NCBI GenBank assembly: GCA_019751875.1
Contig: JAIEMV010000013.1
Coordinates: forward strand, 292,581 to 356,580
From: Hyphomicrobium sp.
GTDB taxonomy: Bacteria > Pseudomonadota > Alphaproteobacteria > Rhizobiales > Hyphomicrobiaceae
Length of the DNA stretch: 64,000 nt
Direction: 5' to 3'
A model generated the notes under the pieces. It ran no database searches and was not told the DNA's origin. It saw only the letters and a list, made by a program, of their open reading frames with translations. This document shows, piece after piece, positions 14,777 through 23,332 of this stretch (its first letter is position 1; every line of letters starts with the position of its first letter). The translations under genes were made by a program, and so were the position numbers.

Positions 14777-16432
14777 ATGAATTTCGATGCGCGAAAAGTG
14801 GAACAATCCACATCTGGATATGATGCTGTCGTCGTTGGTTCCGGTTATGGAGGAAGCGTTGCCGCCTCGCGACTCTCTCGAATGGGGCTGCGCGTAGCGG
14901 TATTCGAAAGGGGACGCCATTGGCGACCCGGGGATTTTCCGACCACAACATCTGCAAAGCTTAGAGCATGCCGGTTGACAGGGCACGCGCCGGACTTAGG
15001 CCATCCCACCGGGCTTTATTATCTTTCGATTGGCAAAGGCTTGACGGTATTCGGCGCCTCGGGACTAGGAGGCGGATCGCTCATCAACGCTGGCATCGCG
15101 CTTCGCCCTGACATGGCGTGGCTGCGCAAGTCCGGTTGGCCACCCGATGTCATCGACGATGGGCTGCTGAACGAAGGATTCGCGCGAGCCGAGACAATGC
15201 TAGGCGTTGCACCTGTCCCTGAGCCAGGCCGCTTCGCCAAGCTCGAATGGATGAGCAAGACGGCGAAGTCCTGCGAGAAGCCGCTGCAGTTCCCGGCAAT
15301 GACCATCACCCATAAGCCGGGGCTGAACAGCGCCGGGGTTCTCCAGTACGCTTGTCAGCACTGCGGCGACTGCTGGTCGGGGTGCAACGTCGGCGCCAAG
15401 AACACCACGGGCGTCACATACCTGATGGATGCCACTGATCATGGTGCGTCTGTGTTCTGCGAGAGCCATGTTCAGTCCATTGCTAAGTGCGATGCCGGAT
15501 GGCGCATTGAAGTAAAGGATATGTCGCAGCAGGCTCGGGTGAGGATCATTGCAACTCCCATTCTCGTTCTTGCTGCAGGAACATTGGGTACCAATGAACT
15601 GCTGCTCAAGGCGCAGGCCTGCGGGCTGCCACTGTCGTCGAAATTGGGCACACGGTTTTCAGCCAATGGGGATGACCTGATGCTCGCGATGCAATTGGCG
15701 ACACCCGTCAATGCCGTGGCGACGGGCTTCCCGTCGCGAGCTCCGCGGGGCACGCCGCTCGTGGGACCGCACAGCGCCGCGGCAATCAATTTGAGCGACA
15801 ATGATGGGCCGCTATGGGTTCATGACGGCACGATGCTGACCCTCATGGCGCGGCTCGCACCGTTGAAAAACATGTTGCAGTTAGATTTCCGCAGGGCCCT
15901 TCGCGAACTCCGACACGGCATTTACGCAGCCGACCTCAGCCGGACGCAGCTTCTCTATGTCGTGGCGTACGACAATGCGGGCGGCCAACTGCGTCTCAAA
16001 AATGATCGGGTCTGTGTTGACTGGTCAGACTACAGCGATGCACCAGAGCGCCTGAAAACCGAGCAAAGGGTCAAAGCCGTTATCGAGCGCGTGAGCGGCA
16101 AGTTCGGCGCTAATCCATTCGCTATGACGGCCTTTGGAGGCAATCGCATCATTGCCCATCCCCTCGGTGGGGCGGCGATGGGTGAGACGTCAATGGACGG
16201 AGTAGTTGCCCCAGATGGACAGGTTTTTGATCCCTCCAGCGGGCCCACAGCCGTCCACAAAGGGCTTTATGTCTGCGACGGCGCCGCCATACCATCCTCT
16301 GTGGGCGTCAGCCCTCTCTTGACGATCAGCGCACTTGCTGAACGCGCGATGGTTTTGCTCTCGAGAAAGCTGAATCGTAAAATCGATATGGGCGCAACGC
16401 CGATGCGGTGGCCGCGAGATGCTCTGGCCTGA
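14777..16432 (+). CDS. GMC-family FAD oxidoreductase (cholesterol oxidase/alcohol oxidase-like)
   Basis: A 551-residue flavoprotein. The Rossmann motif GSGYGGSVAASRL is at residues 21-33, a second FAD-binding stretch (GASGLGGGSLINAGIALRPD) near 90-110, and the C-terminal HPLGGAAMG carries the conserved active-site His. Around residues 190-205 there is a cysteine cluster C-x2-C-x2-C-x3-C followed by NVGAKNT, a feature of the cholesterol oxidase/long-chain alcohol oxidase branch of GMC enzymes. Substrate is not predictable. No signal peptide. It is 78 bases after the DUF1622 gene, with no clear ribosome site. Confidence 0.8.
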   Translation: MNFDARKVEQSTSGYDAVVVGSGYGGSVAASRLSRMGLRVAVFERGRHWRPGDFPTTTSAKLRACRLTGHAPDLGHPTGLYYLSIGKGLTVFGASGLGGGSLINAGIALRPDMAWLRKSGWPPDVIDDGLLNEGFARAETMLGVAPVPEPGRFAKLEWMSKTAKSCEKPLQFPAMTITHKPGLNSAGVLQYACQHCGDCWSGCNVGAKNTTGVTYLMDATDHGASVFCESHVQSIAKCDAGWRIEVKDMSQQARVRIIATPILVLAAGTLGTNELLLKAQACGLPLSSKLGTRFSANGDDLMLAMQLATPVNAVATGFPSRAPRGTPLVGPHSAAAINLSDNDGPLWVHDGTMLTLMARLAPLKNMLQLDFRRALRELRHGIYAADLSRTQLLYVVAYDNAGGQLRLKNDRVCVDWSDYSDAPERLKTEQRVKAVIERVSGKFGANPFAMTAFGGNRIIAHPLGGAAMGETSMDGVVAPDGQVFDPSSGPTAVHKGLYVCDGAAIPSSVGVSPLLTISALAERAMVLLSRKLNRKIDMGATPMRWPRDALA

Positions 16433-16473
16433 TGACTGGGCGAACATCAGGCTTGCGCAGCGTTGAGGTCCGC

Positions 16474-16695
16474 TTAGGCCATCCAGTCCTGGGGAGGTTG
16501 CCCAAGAAGCACTGCGATCTCCTGCGTAAGCTCACCGATCCGGCGCTCTGCCATCAGAAAGCTCGGCGAAGTAAATCCACCGTCTGCGACTGCGGCTAGC
16601 GCGAAATCATGGGCTTCTTGGCGTTCCGCGTAAAGCGCGAGAAGCTTCTCGCGGAACCTTTCCGACCCACCTTCGATGACATTATAGTCAACCAT
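16474..16695 (-). CDS. Small hypothetical protein
   Basis: A 73-residue protein starting MVDYNVIEGGSERFREKLL. The ATG at 16695 is chosen for the GGAG eight bases upstream. It is predicted mostly helical and acidic, with YAERQEAHDFALAAVADGGF and a C-terminal ELTQEIAVLLGQPP segment; no domain recognised. Convergent with the GMC oxidase gene and 138 bases downstream of the S41 protease on the same strand. Confidence 0.5.
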   Translation of the reverse strand: MVDYNVIEGGSERFREKLLALYAERQEAHDFALAAVADGGFTSPSFLMAERRIGELTQEIAVLLGQPPQDWMA

Positions 16696-16833
16696 CGACT
16701 TCACTCCATGATGCGGTCCGTAGTGGCTTAGCATGCGGTGAGCTTTTTGATCACCCGTTCCGATTGGAGATCGGCATGCTGATCAAGCATTCAGTATCCG
16801 ACTGTGCGGGGCATCGTCAGCAGAGTGAATGAT

Positions 16834-18126
16834 TTAGCCATCTTGGCCCCCGCTCAACAACTCGATCGCGGTCTCTAGTTGCGGATCGCGTCCGGCGGCG
16901 TATCGAATGTCGAACGGAACTTCGACGGTCGGACTGACGCCGACGCCCTCGAGTCGTACCTCGTTCACTTTGACGTCGTTGACCGCAAGAATGAGCAGGC
17001 TGTCATCGCCGAGCAGGAATGCCCTGCCGGCAAGGAGTGCGCCAGCGGTTGTCTCACCGACCACGGAGCCGATGTTGTATTCCTTGAAGGCGTGGGCCAG
17101 GACCTCCTTGCCGCTGCGCGAGCCCTGATTGATCACCAGAGCGACGGGCTTGCGCCACCGAAAATTCACGCGTTCCGTTTCGCCCGACCGTTCCGTGAGT
17201 GTCATGGCCGCGCCTTGGGGCACGAACACGTCAAGATAGCCGGGGCGCGCCCCACCCCAGCCATCGCGCAGGTCCCAAATCACCGCATCGGCATCTTTAA
17301 GTTTGCCGCTCGAAAGGAGATCGATCAGTGTCTCTTGGTATTCTCCGCCCGCATAGGAAAAGATCGGTACATGCCCAATGCGGCGACCGTTTCGCTCAAT
17401 GATGCTGGCGCCTTGCGTCATCGCTGTCTTGAACGCTTCACCGGGCTCGATCACCTCCGGTACGACGAGCAGACGTCGAGTCGGCCCTCCCTTATGGCGG
17501 CGAACTTCCAAAATGACCGGCTGTCCGACCTTGCCGCGAAAAGAGCCGATCGCTTCGAACGGCTTGTCGTCTACACTGACGATCTCGTCGCCGACCAGCA
17601 GCCCGGCCTTGGATCCGGCGAGGCCCGCCAACACGCCGCTGACAAACGTGCGCCCTTCCAGTTCCTTGGTGAAGATGCCTATGCCCGGATAGGTTGGCTT
17701 TGAGGAGCCGAAAATGCGTTTTATGCCGTCGCGAAGGGGATAAGCGAAGATTTCGACGAGCTGGAAGTAAGCCGGCTGGTCTTTGGTATAGTGGCGCGTG
17801 TGCGAGGCGCCGAGTTTATCGAGCATGGCGTTGATCACCGCGGAGCGTTCCGCGTCGGACTTTGCGCTCGCATAACGGGGCCGATACTCATCGCCGATGG
17901 CCTGCCAGTCGACACCGTGTAAGTTAGGATCATAAAAGCCATCGCGGACTTGCCGCCAGACCTCATCGAACACCTCGGTGGCTTTGTTGTTTGCCGTGGC
18001 GGAGTTGAGGACCGCAGTGTCCGCCAGAGCTACCGTCGTGCCAAGGTTAAGTGCAGCGCTGGTGCAAATTTGAAGAACTGTACCGAGTGCGAGTATCAAG
18101 TGGCGAGTCGAGGCGTGCGATACCAT
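16834..18126 (-). CDS. Exported S41-family (C-terminal processing-like) protease with PDZ
   Basis: A 430-residue protein. ATG at 18126 is preferred (GGAG upstream and an immediate signal peptide ending in VALA). After a tail-specific-protease N-domain (EVFDEVWRQVRDGFYDPNLHGVDW), a PDZ domain (about 150-215, GVLAGLAGSKAGLLVGDEIVSVD) precedes the S41 core. VALVINQGSRSGKEVLAHAF places the catalytic Ser near residue 338 and the following GSVVGETTAGALL is the classic block after it; the serine is in RSGKE rather than the common SASASE. Role probably periplasmic protein quality control. No partner gene nearby. Confidence 0.8.
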   Translation of the reverse strand: MVSHASTRHLILALGTVLQICTSAALNLGTTVALADTAVLNSATANNKATEVFDEVWRQVRDGFYDPNLHGVDWQAIGDEYRPRYASAKSDAERSAVINAMLDKLGASHTRHYTKDQPAYFQLVEIFAYPLRDGIKRIFGSSKPTYPGIGIFTKELEGRTFVSGVLAGLAGSKAGLLVGDEIVSVDDKPFEAIGSFRGKVGQPVILEVRRHKGGPTRRLLVVPEVIEPGEAFKTAMTQGASIIERNGRRIGHVPIFSYAGGEYQETLIDLLSSGKLKDADAVIWDLRDGWGGARPGYLDVFVPQGAAMTLTERSGETERVNFRWRKPVALVINQGSRSGKEVLAHAFKEYNIGSVVGETTAGALLAGRAFLLGDDSLLILAVNDVKVNEVRLEGVGVSPTVEVPFDIRYAAGRDPQLETAIELLSGGQDG

Positions 18127-18559
18127 TGTGCCTGCTCCGTGTGACAACGAGGTCTCGAACGTAGGGTCTGCTTATCTCGACCTCCAATGACATCTTGGCA
18201 AGGTTCGTGGCTCTTGATTGTAGTGAATGGACCTCTGCTGCTCGTCGGCTTTGACCCTTCGCCTCATGATTGTGCTTCGGTTCATGCTGCGCATTGGAAT
18301 TGTGAGATAGCCCAGGCGCGAGCGACGGCAGGCCGGTCTAGCCTCAGCTATCTCATAAATGCGAGGTGCCGCAGAACGTCGAGATTCAGTCTGAGTTGAA
18401 GCCGAACCATTGAAGCCAAAGTTGATTGGGAGTAATATTCAAGGCGATCAGTCGAGGTGATGTCTCTGACGGTCATTCGCACGCTGAGATGATCAGCTGC
18501 TGTCATCGGTGTTAGAGCCTGCCCTGACGATCGCTGCGCGAGCGAAAGGTAGGTGTGTG
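18127..18559. other. Divergent intergenic region with an inverted repeat
   Basis: No gene supported. It separates the divergent S41 protease and YbaK genes. A 9-bp perfect inverted repeat, TGAGATAGC (18303-18311) and GCTATCTCA (18347-18355), encloses 35 bases; it could be an operator or part of a small structured RNA. Confidence 0.4.
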
Positions 18560-19033
18560 ATGACTATCGCGCTTTCTTTACAACGATACCTTGATGGGCG
18601 CGGGTGTTCGTACGATGTCGTGACTCACGAGCGCACGCTCCACGCCACCGATACGGCAGACGTGAGTGACGTTCCAAAGGACAACCTTGCTAAAGGTGTC
18701 TTGATGAAGCGCAAAGACGGCTACCTTCTGGCTGTCGTGCCGGCGTCCTGCCATGTCGATCTCGATGCTGTTGCGAGTTTCATCCGACACCCCGTCGCGC
18801 TGGCAACCGAGGAGGAGGTCACGGCCGTGTTCGCGGATTGTGACGTGGGAGCCGTTCCGCCAGTCGGCAGTGCTTATGGATTGAGTTCCGTAATTGACGA
18901 CGGGTTGGAAGGCCTCAACGAGATCTACTTCGACGGCGGCGACCACCGCACACTCATTCACATCAACGGACGGGACTTTCACCGGCTGACCGCCGATGTT
19001 CCACATGCGCAGATCGCTGTTCGGAACCATTGA
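18560..19033 (+). CDS. YbaK/EbsC-family aminoacyl-tRNA deacylase-like protein
   Basis: A 157-residue protein from the ATG at 18560 (purine-rich GGTAGG upstream; an earlier in-frame start is unsupported). The fold markers are THERTLHATDTADVS, the LAKGVLMKRKDGYLLAVVPAS strand with the conserved Lys, and GSAYGLSSVIDDGL near 105-118. The YbaK/EbsC family hydrolyses misacylated tRNA such as Cys-tRNAPro or Ala-tRNAPro. The member here is the stand-alone domain. It starts a pair with the kinase-like gene downstream, 34 bases later. Confidence 0.85.
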   Translation: MTIALSLQRYLDGRGCSYDVVTHERTLHATDTADVSDVPKDNLAKGVLMKRKDGYLLAVVPASCHVDLDAVASFIRHPVALATEEEVTAVFADCDVGAVPPVGSAYGLSSVIDDGLEGLNEIYFDGGDHRTLIHINGRDFHRLTADVPHAQIAVRNH

Positions 19034-19067
19034 CATAAGCGAGATCTATCCGCAGAGCGGAGGCATT

Positions 19068-19898
19068 ATGACCGTCATCGCAATGACCCGGGAAATCGGT
19101 GCGCGCGGGAGCGACGTTGCGGCAGGACTTGCCGAACGATTGGGTCTGGAGATCGTGCACCATGAGCTTGTTGAACACGACATTGCCGAGCGAACAGGTC
19201 TTTCAGAAGACGAGGTCCACCGGCACCTTGAGGGTGAGGCGTTTCTTATCGAGCGTATCACTCTGGATAAGCGACGGCTCTCCCGCTACACGGCGCAGGA
19301 AATCCTCGAATTGGCGGCCAAGGACAATGTACTCATTCGCGGCTGGGGCGCGACCTACCTTCTGAGGATGATACCGCATGTTGTTTGCGTGCGCATCTGC
19401 GCCCCGATTGCCTATCGCGAACGTACGTTAATCGAGAGGCTTAGTCTTTCTGGCCCCGTCGCTGCCCAGAGGGAAATCGCACATAGCGACGCTGCGCATA
19501 ATGGCATGATGCAACGGTTGTTCGGGGTCGATTGGCAGGATCCCACACTTTATGCAGCCGTGCTGAATACTGCACGGATACCGGTCTGCGAATGTATTGA
19601 ACTGATCGCTCGCCTTACGAAAAGCATTGCGTTCCGCGACACGCCTCAATCGCGGCAAGTCCTTTCCGATCAACTGGTCCGTGAGCGCGTGAGAGTTGCA
19701 TTGGATCGGCGGTTCGGTTCCAGTGCCTTGCATAGTGGCATGGATGCCCACGTTCGAGATGGTAGCGTTCTGTTGATTGGCGCCACGACGGATGAACAGC
19801 TGATCGTCGAAGCTGTGCGATGCGCTCAAGGCATCGAGGGCGTCACGGCCGTTGAGTCCCAAATTCGGCATATCGCATTCGTACCCCATGATTCTTGA
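19068..19898 (+). CDS. Cytidylate kinase-like family protein with C-terminal BON-like domain
   Basis: A 276-residue protein; ATG at 19068 is supported by CGGAGG 7 bases upstream. It opens MTVIAMTREIGARGSDVAAGLAERLG, the family variant of a P-loop (cytidylate kinase-like 2), continues with IVHHELVEHDIAERTGLSED and the NVLIRGWGATYLLR strand, and ends with about 70 residues (RVRVALDRRFG, then DGSVLLIGATTDEQLIVEA, VTAVESQI) resembling a BON lipid/ligand-binding domain. The substrate of this family is unknown; in alphaproteobacteria it is found with stress genes. Confidence 0.75.
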   Translation: MTVIAMTREIGARGSDVAAGLAERLGLEIVHHELVEHDIAERTGLSEDEVHRHLEGEAFLIERITLDKRRLSRYTAQEILELAAKDNVLIRGWGATYLLRMIPHVVCVRICAPIAYRERTLIERLSLSGPVAAQREIAHSDAAHNGMMQRLFGVDWQDPTLYAAVLNTARIPVCECIELIARLTKSIAFRDTPQSRQVLSDQLVRERVRVALDRRFGSSALHSGMDAHVRDGSVLLIGATTDEQLIVEAVRCAQGIEGVTAVESQIRHIAFVPHDS

Positions 19899-19944
19899 GT
19901 GCGCCGCCGTTCTTGTGGATTTCGGCGGGATTTGAGTTTCCGCT

Positions 19945-19970
19945 GTAACCTATCTGAAAGTAGGTCCGAA
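19945..19970 (+). promoter_or_regulatory. SigF-type promoter, exact GTAACC-N16-CGAA match
   Basis: GTAACC at 19945-19950 and CGAA at 19967-19970 with exactly 16 bases between, identical to the promoter motif described for the Caulobacter metal-stress sigma factor SigF. It lies 55 bases before the 47-residue exported peptide gene. A SigF/NrsF pair is encoded in this window (27067-28340). An exact match is expected about 0.1 times by chance in this window. Confidence 0.65.
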
Positions 19971-20025
19971 CATCAAAGTCGTGCTGTTCGTGCACGCGTT
20001 TGTAGCCTTCTAGATGGAGATGAGC

Positions 20026-20169
20026 ATGAGATCTGTTCTCACGGTCCTAATCAGCGTTGCAGCGGTGGGCCTTGGTAGCCTTTCGGCCGCGGCGGACGAG
20101 AAAAAGTGCAAGCCTGGTCAGGAATTTGACGAGACCAAGGGTAAGTGCGTCGTGGTCCGCGGCTCGTAA
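20026..20169 (+). CDS. 47-residue exported cysteine-containing peptide
   Basis: A small gene read directly from the sequence: ATG at 20026 (GGAGA upstream), TAA at 20167-20169. The product has a complete signal peptide (MRSVLTVLISVAAVGLGS, cleavage after SAAA) and a short mature part, DEKKCKPGQEFDETKGKCVV, with two cysteines 13 residues apart that could form one disulfide loop. No family known to me. The exact SigF-type promoter upstream suggests induction by metal or oxidative stress, where small exported peptides are typical targets. Confidence 0.7.
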   Translation: MRSVLTVLISVAAVGLGSLSAAADEKKCKPGQEFDETKGKCVVVRGS

Positions 20170-20255
20170 AGCATCGGTTTTTTGTCTCGATGAGAGTGGT
20201 GAATTGGCGTCCCTAGCGACGCCTAGCACAGGTACGTAATTCGCGATGTCTCATC

Positions 20256-21731
20256 ATGTGGAGCCCGATGCAGTCGGTTACCCCCCCGGTTGCATCGGGT
20301 CGAACGCTTTGGGCATGGTGCACCTACTGTGCCGGGTTCCTGCTGTTCGCTGTCGTCCTGACCTCCCTGTCGCGAGAATTTGGAGGCGATCGGGACGTCG
20401 GCGATATGCCGATCGTCGCCGTTGTCGGCCTCCTGGTTGTCGCAGGTCTCGGTTTTGCTGTTCTCTTGCCCGGCCTCATCAGGCGCTCGGAGAAGAGCAT
20501 CCTCGGGAGCCGCATTCTTTTGCTCGTCGTCATGTCCGGGTTAGCGGCGCGTCTGATTTGCATGACCAGCGAACCGGTTCTCGAGAACGACTATTACCGT
20601 TACCTGTGGGATGGAGCGGTCGTCGCGGCGGGCTACAATCCCTATGAGCATTCCCCTCGCGACATTATCCGGGATGGGGAGACCGGGCCACTCGGACGGT
20701 TAGCGAACGAGGGAGAAGAAACGCTCTCGCGGATCGGGCACAAGTCACTCACGACGATCTATCCACCTTTTGTTCAGCTTCTATTTGCTGTGGCAAACGT
20801 GATCCAACCATGGAGCCTCGTGGCGTGGCGAAGCGTTCTGCTCGTGCTCGACGTGGTTTCTCTTTTCCTCCTCATTAAATTGCTCGACTTGACGGGCCGC
20901 AGCAGAGTGTGGGCTGCTCTTTATTGGCTCAATCCTCTGGTACTCAAAGAAGGCTTCAACTCGGCTCATATGGAGCCGGCGCTCATTCCGCTCGTCTTGG
21001 GGGCCATGTTCCTGGCAGCTACTGCTCGCAACACTGCATCAACGGTCGTGTTGGCGCTCGCCGCTGGTATCAAACTATGGCCTGCGGCCCTTGCACCATT
21101 GATTTGGCGACCGTTGGTCGGAAGTCCGTTTATTCTTGCGCTAAACGCGATCGTGTTCAGTTCCCTGATGGTGTTCTGGGTCGCGCCTTTGCTTCTTTCT
21201 GCTCCATTGGAGAGCGCCGGCCTCAAGGCATATGCTGAGGGTTGGAGCACGAACAGTGCGCTCTCTCCGGCGCTTGAGAAATCGATCAAATGGCTGTTGA
21301 CCGTTGCTTCCATCGACACGGTTGAAGCAAACGTGCTCGCGCGCTTTCTCGTCACGGGTGTGCTCTGTGGACTCGCACTTCTGCTGGCAATGCGCGAGTG
21401 GCGTTCTCTTGACGATCTCATCCGTCGTGTTTCGGTTTTCGTGATGGCGCTCGTGCTCCTGTCGCCGGCACAGTACCCCTGGTATGCGCTTTGGCTGGCT
21501 CCCCTTCTAGTGTTCTGGCCCCATCGAGCATTTCTATTTCTGTCGGCAACACTGCCACTCTACTATCTCTCATTCCATTTTGCGGCGCGAGATGCGCACG
21601 ACGTGTTCACGAGCGTTGTTGTCTGGGTCATCTGGTGTCCTGTCTGGATGATGATCGCCTACGGAATACTCATGGACCGCTTGCCTGCAGGTATCGAAAA
21701 TCGGCGTGTGAAGAACGCGATGAGGGTCTGA
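20256..21731 (+). CDS. Polytopic membrane glycosyltransferase (GT87/DUF2029-like mannosyltransferase)
   Basis: A 491-residue protein with about 10-12 helices. The catalytic first loop reads ENDYYRYLWDGAVVAAGYNPYEHSP, the DxxRYLWDG-GxNPY motif of GT-C enzymes that use polyprenyl-phosphate sugars (alpha-mannosyltransferase-like). TTIYPPFVQ and LNPLVLKEGFNSAHME are further family marks. A start at 20268 (GGAG upstream) is as likely as 20256. It is followed three bases later by a GT2 enzyme that could supply the polyprenyl-sugar donor, so the two probably act together on an envelope glycolipid. Confidence 0.75.
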   Translation: MWSPMQSVTPPVASGRTLWAWCTYCAGFLLFAVVLTSLSREFGGDRDVGDMPIVAVVGLLVVAGLGFAVLLPGLIRRSEKSILGSRILLLVVMSGLAARLICMTSEPVLENDYYRYLWDGAVVAAGYNPYEHSPRDIIRDGETGPLGRLANEGEETLSRIGHKSLTTIYPPFVQLLFAVANVIQPWSLVAWRSVLLVLDVVSLFLLIKLLDLTGRSRVWAALYWLNPLVLKEGFNSAHMEPALIPLVLGAMFLAATARNTASTVVLALAAGIKLWPAALAPLIWRPLVGSPFILALNAIVFSSLMVFWVAPLLLSAPLESAGLKAYAEGWSTNSALSPALEKSIKWLLTVASIDTVEANVLARFLVTGVLCGLALLLAMREWRSLDDLIRRVSVFVMALVLLSPAQYPWYALWLAPLLVFWPHRAFLFLSATLPLYYLSFHFAARDAHDVFTSVVVWVIWCPVWMMIAYGILMDRLPAGIENRRVKNAMRV

Positions 21732-21734
21732 CGA

Positions 21735-22463
21735 ATGCGTTTGGGTCGTCGAATTGGCGTTATTACTCCAGCACTCAATGAGGAAGATGCGATTGCGCGT
21801 GTGATTGCGGATATTCCGGCGTGGGTCGATCACATTGTTGTTGTCGACAATGGGTCCGTAGACGACACGGCCGATAATGCCGCCGAAGCCGGGGCAACCG
21901 TGCTCATGGAGCATGAGCGGGGTTACGGTGCAGCATGTCTTCGAGGCATGAAGCATCTGGACGACGTCGATATCTTGGTCTTTGTCGACGGGGATTACAG
22001 CGACGATCCCAGCCAAATGGCTGAATTGGTTGATCCGATTTTGAGCGGACATGCCGACTTGGTCATTGGGTCACGTGTTCTGGGGAATCCTGAAAAAGGG
22101 GCGCTTCTTCCGCAACAAATCGCGGGCAATTGGCTGGCATGCTACTTGATGCGGCGCCTGTTCAACGCGCGGTACACGGACCTCGGTCCTTTCCGCGCAA
22201 TTCGAGCAAGCAGTTTATCGAAGCTGGATATGCAAGATAGAAACTTTGGTTGGACTGTTGAGATGCAGGTTAAGGCTGTCTTGCGCGGCCTCAGCGTTAC
22301 CGAAGTGCCAGTTAGCTATCGACGAAGAATTGGTCGGTCAAAGATTTCTGGAACAATTACGGGCTCGATGAAGGCCGGATATACGATCCTGCGCGTGATT
22401 GCGGGATCAGTCCTGGCAACGGTCCCCCGCCATGGAGACGTGGGCTTTCAGCCGCCCAAGTGA
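21735..22463 (+). CDS. GT2 family glycosyltransferase (dolichyl/polyprenyl-phosphate sugar synthase-like)
   Basis: A 242-residue cytosolic enzyme. VITPALNEEDAIARVIADIP and VVVDNGSVDDT form the nucleotide-sugar site; FVDGDYSDDPSQM carries the DxD metal motif; GSRVLG and TDLGPFRAIR are typical of the DPM1/DPG synthase branch. No C-terminal membrane helices, so it resembles the soluble DPM1 type. Expected to load a hexose onto polyprenyl phosphate for the GT-C enzyme encoded just upstream. Ends 2 bases from the convergent pstB gene. Confidence 0.85.
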   Translation: MRLGRRIGVITPALNEEDAIARVIADIPAWVDHIVVVDNGSVDDTADNAAEAGATVLMEHERGYGAACLRGMKHLDDVDILVFVDGDYSDDPSQMAELVDPILSGHADLVIGSRVLGNPEKGALLPQQIAGNWLACYLMRRLFNARYTDLGPFRAIRASSLSKLDMQDRNFGWTVEMQVKAVLRGLSVTEVPVSYRRRIGRSKISGTITGSMKAGYTILRVIAGSVLATVPRHGDVGFQPPK

Positions 22464-22465
22464 CG

Positions 22466-23332
22466 CTAGCCCTGCAATCCCTTCACGTAGGCTGCGGTGA
22501 GTTCATGCCGTGGTTGATCAAAGAGTGTGCGGCATTGATCGAACTCGACTAACGTTCCAGCCCGCTCCTTGACCCAGAAAAATGCAGCGTAGTTGGCGAT
22601 GCGCCGGGCTTGGGCCAAATTGTGGGTCACGATCACGACCGTGTATTGACCCTTGAGACTTTGAATGAGGTCTTCCACAACGGCCGATGAAAGTGGATCC
22701 AGCGCACTACAGGGTTCGTCCATCAGGAGTGTCGAGGGTTCAAGCGTCAACGCTCGCGCGATACAAAGCCGTTGCTGTTGACCGCCTGACAATGTCAGCG
22801 CCGCTGAACCGAGACGATCTTTGACCTCAGCCCAAAGGCCCACATCGGCCAGCGCCTTTTCAATTCTGAATTCCAACTCATCGCGCCGGGTCACACCGTG
22901 TTCGCGAAGCGGCATTTCCAGATTGCGCCAGATGGAGAGAGGAAATGGACTGGGCTTCTGGAAAATCATGCCCACGCGACGGCGCAGGCGCTGAACATCG
23001 AGGTCGGGCGTCGTGATGTCTTGGCCGTCGATGGCTATGCGCCCCTCAACGTGGCAGCCGGGGATGAGATCCGTCAGCCGATTGAGACAGGAGAGCAGGC
23101 TTGTTTTGCCACAGCCGGAAGGTCCGATCAGCGCTGTGATGCAACCTTTGTATATGTCCAGGCTGACGTCTCGAATAGCGGGAATCCGACCATAGCTTAA
23201 AGTAACACTCTTGATGCTGATGTGCGTCTGGGGTGTGCAGCACGGCGGTCCCGCGACGAGTGGTCCCAGTGTGAACGCACTAGATGCACCTTCGCGGCTG
23301 GGTGTTGGTTTATCATCCACTGCCGACATCAT
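22466..23332 (-). CDS. pstB: Phosphate ABC transporter ATPase PstB
   Basis: A 288-residue ATPase: Walker A GPSGCGKTS, signature LSGGQQQRLCIARAL, Walker B LLMDEP, switch His in VIVTHN. NRLTDLIPGCHVEGRI, QKPSPFPLSIW and the DVQRLRRRVGMIFQ order are typical of PstB. The start at 23332 gives a 4-base ATGA overlap with pstA. It energises the PstSCA high-affinity phosphate uptake system. An N-terminal extension of about 35 residues before the ABC core, with two adjacent cysteines, is unusual. No phoU or phoB follows. Confidence 0.93.
   Translation of the reverse strand: MMSAVDDKPTPSREGASSAFTLGPLVAGPPCCTPQTHISIKSVTLSYGRIPAIRDVSLDIYKGCITALIGPSGCGKTSLLSCLNRLTDLIPGCHVEGRIAIDGQDITTPDLDVQRLRRRVGMIFQKPSPFPLSIWRNLEMPLREHGVTRRDELEFRIEKALADVGLWAEVKDRLGSAALTLSGGQQQRLCIARALTLEPSTLLMDEPCSALDPLSSAVVEDLIQSLKGQYTVVIVTHNLAQARRIANYAAFFWVKERAGTLVEFDQCRTLFDQPRHELTAAYVKGLQG

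Noticed and set aside
16879..17703. 274-codon plus-strand frame opposite the S41 protease
   Set aside because: Mirror of a protease gene with signal peptide, PDZ and S41 blocks; no independent support.
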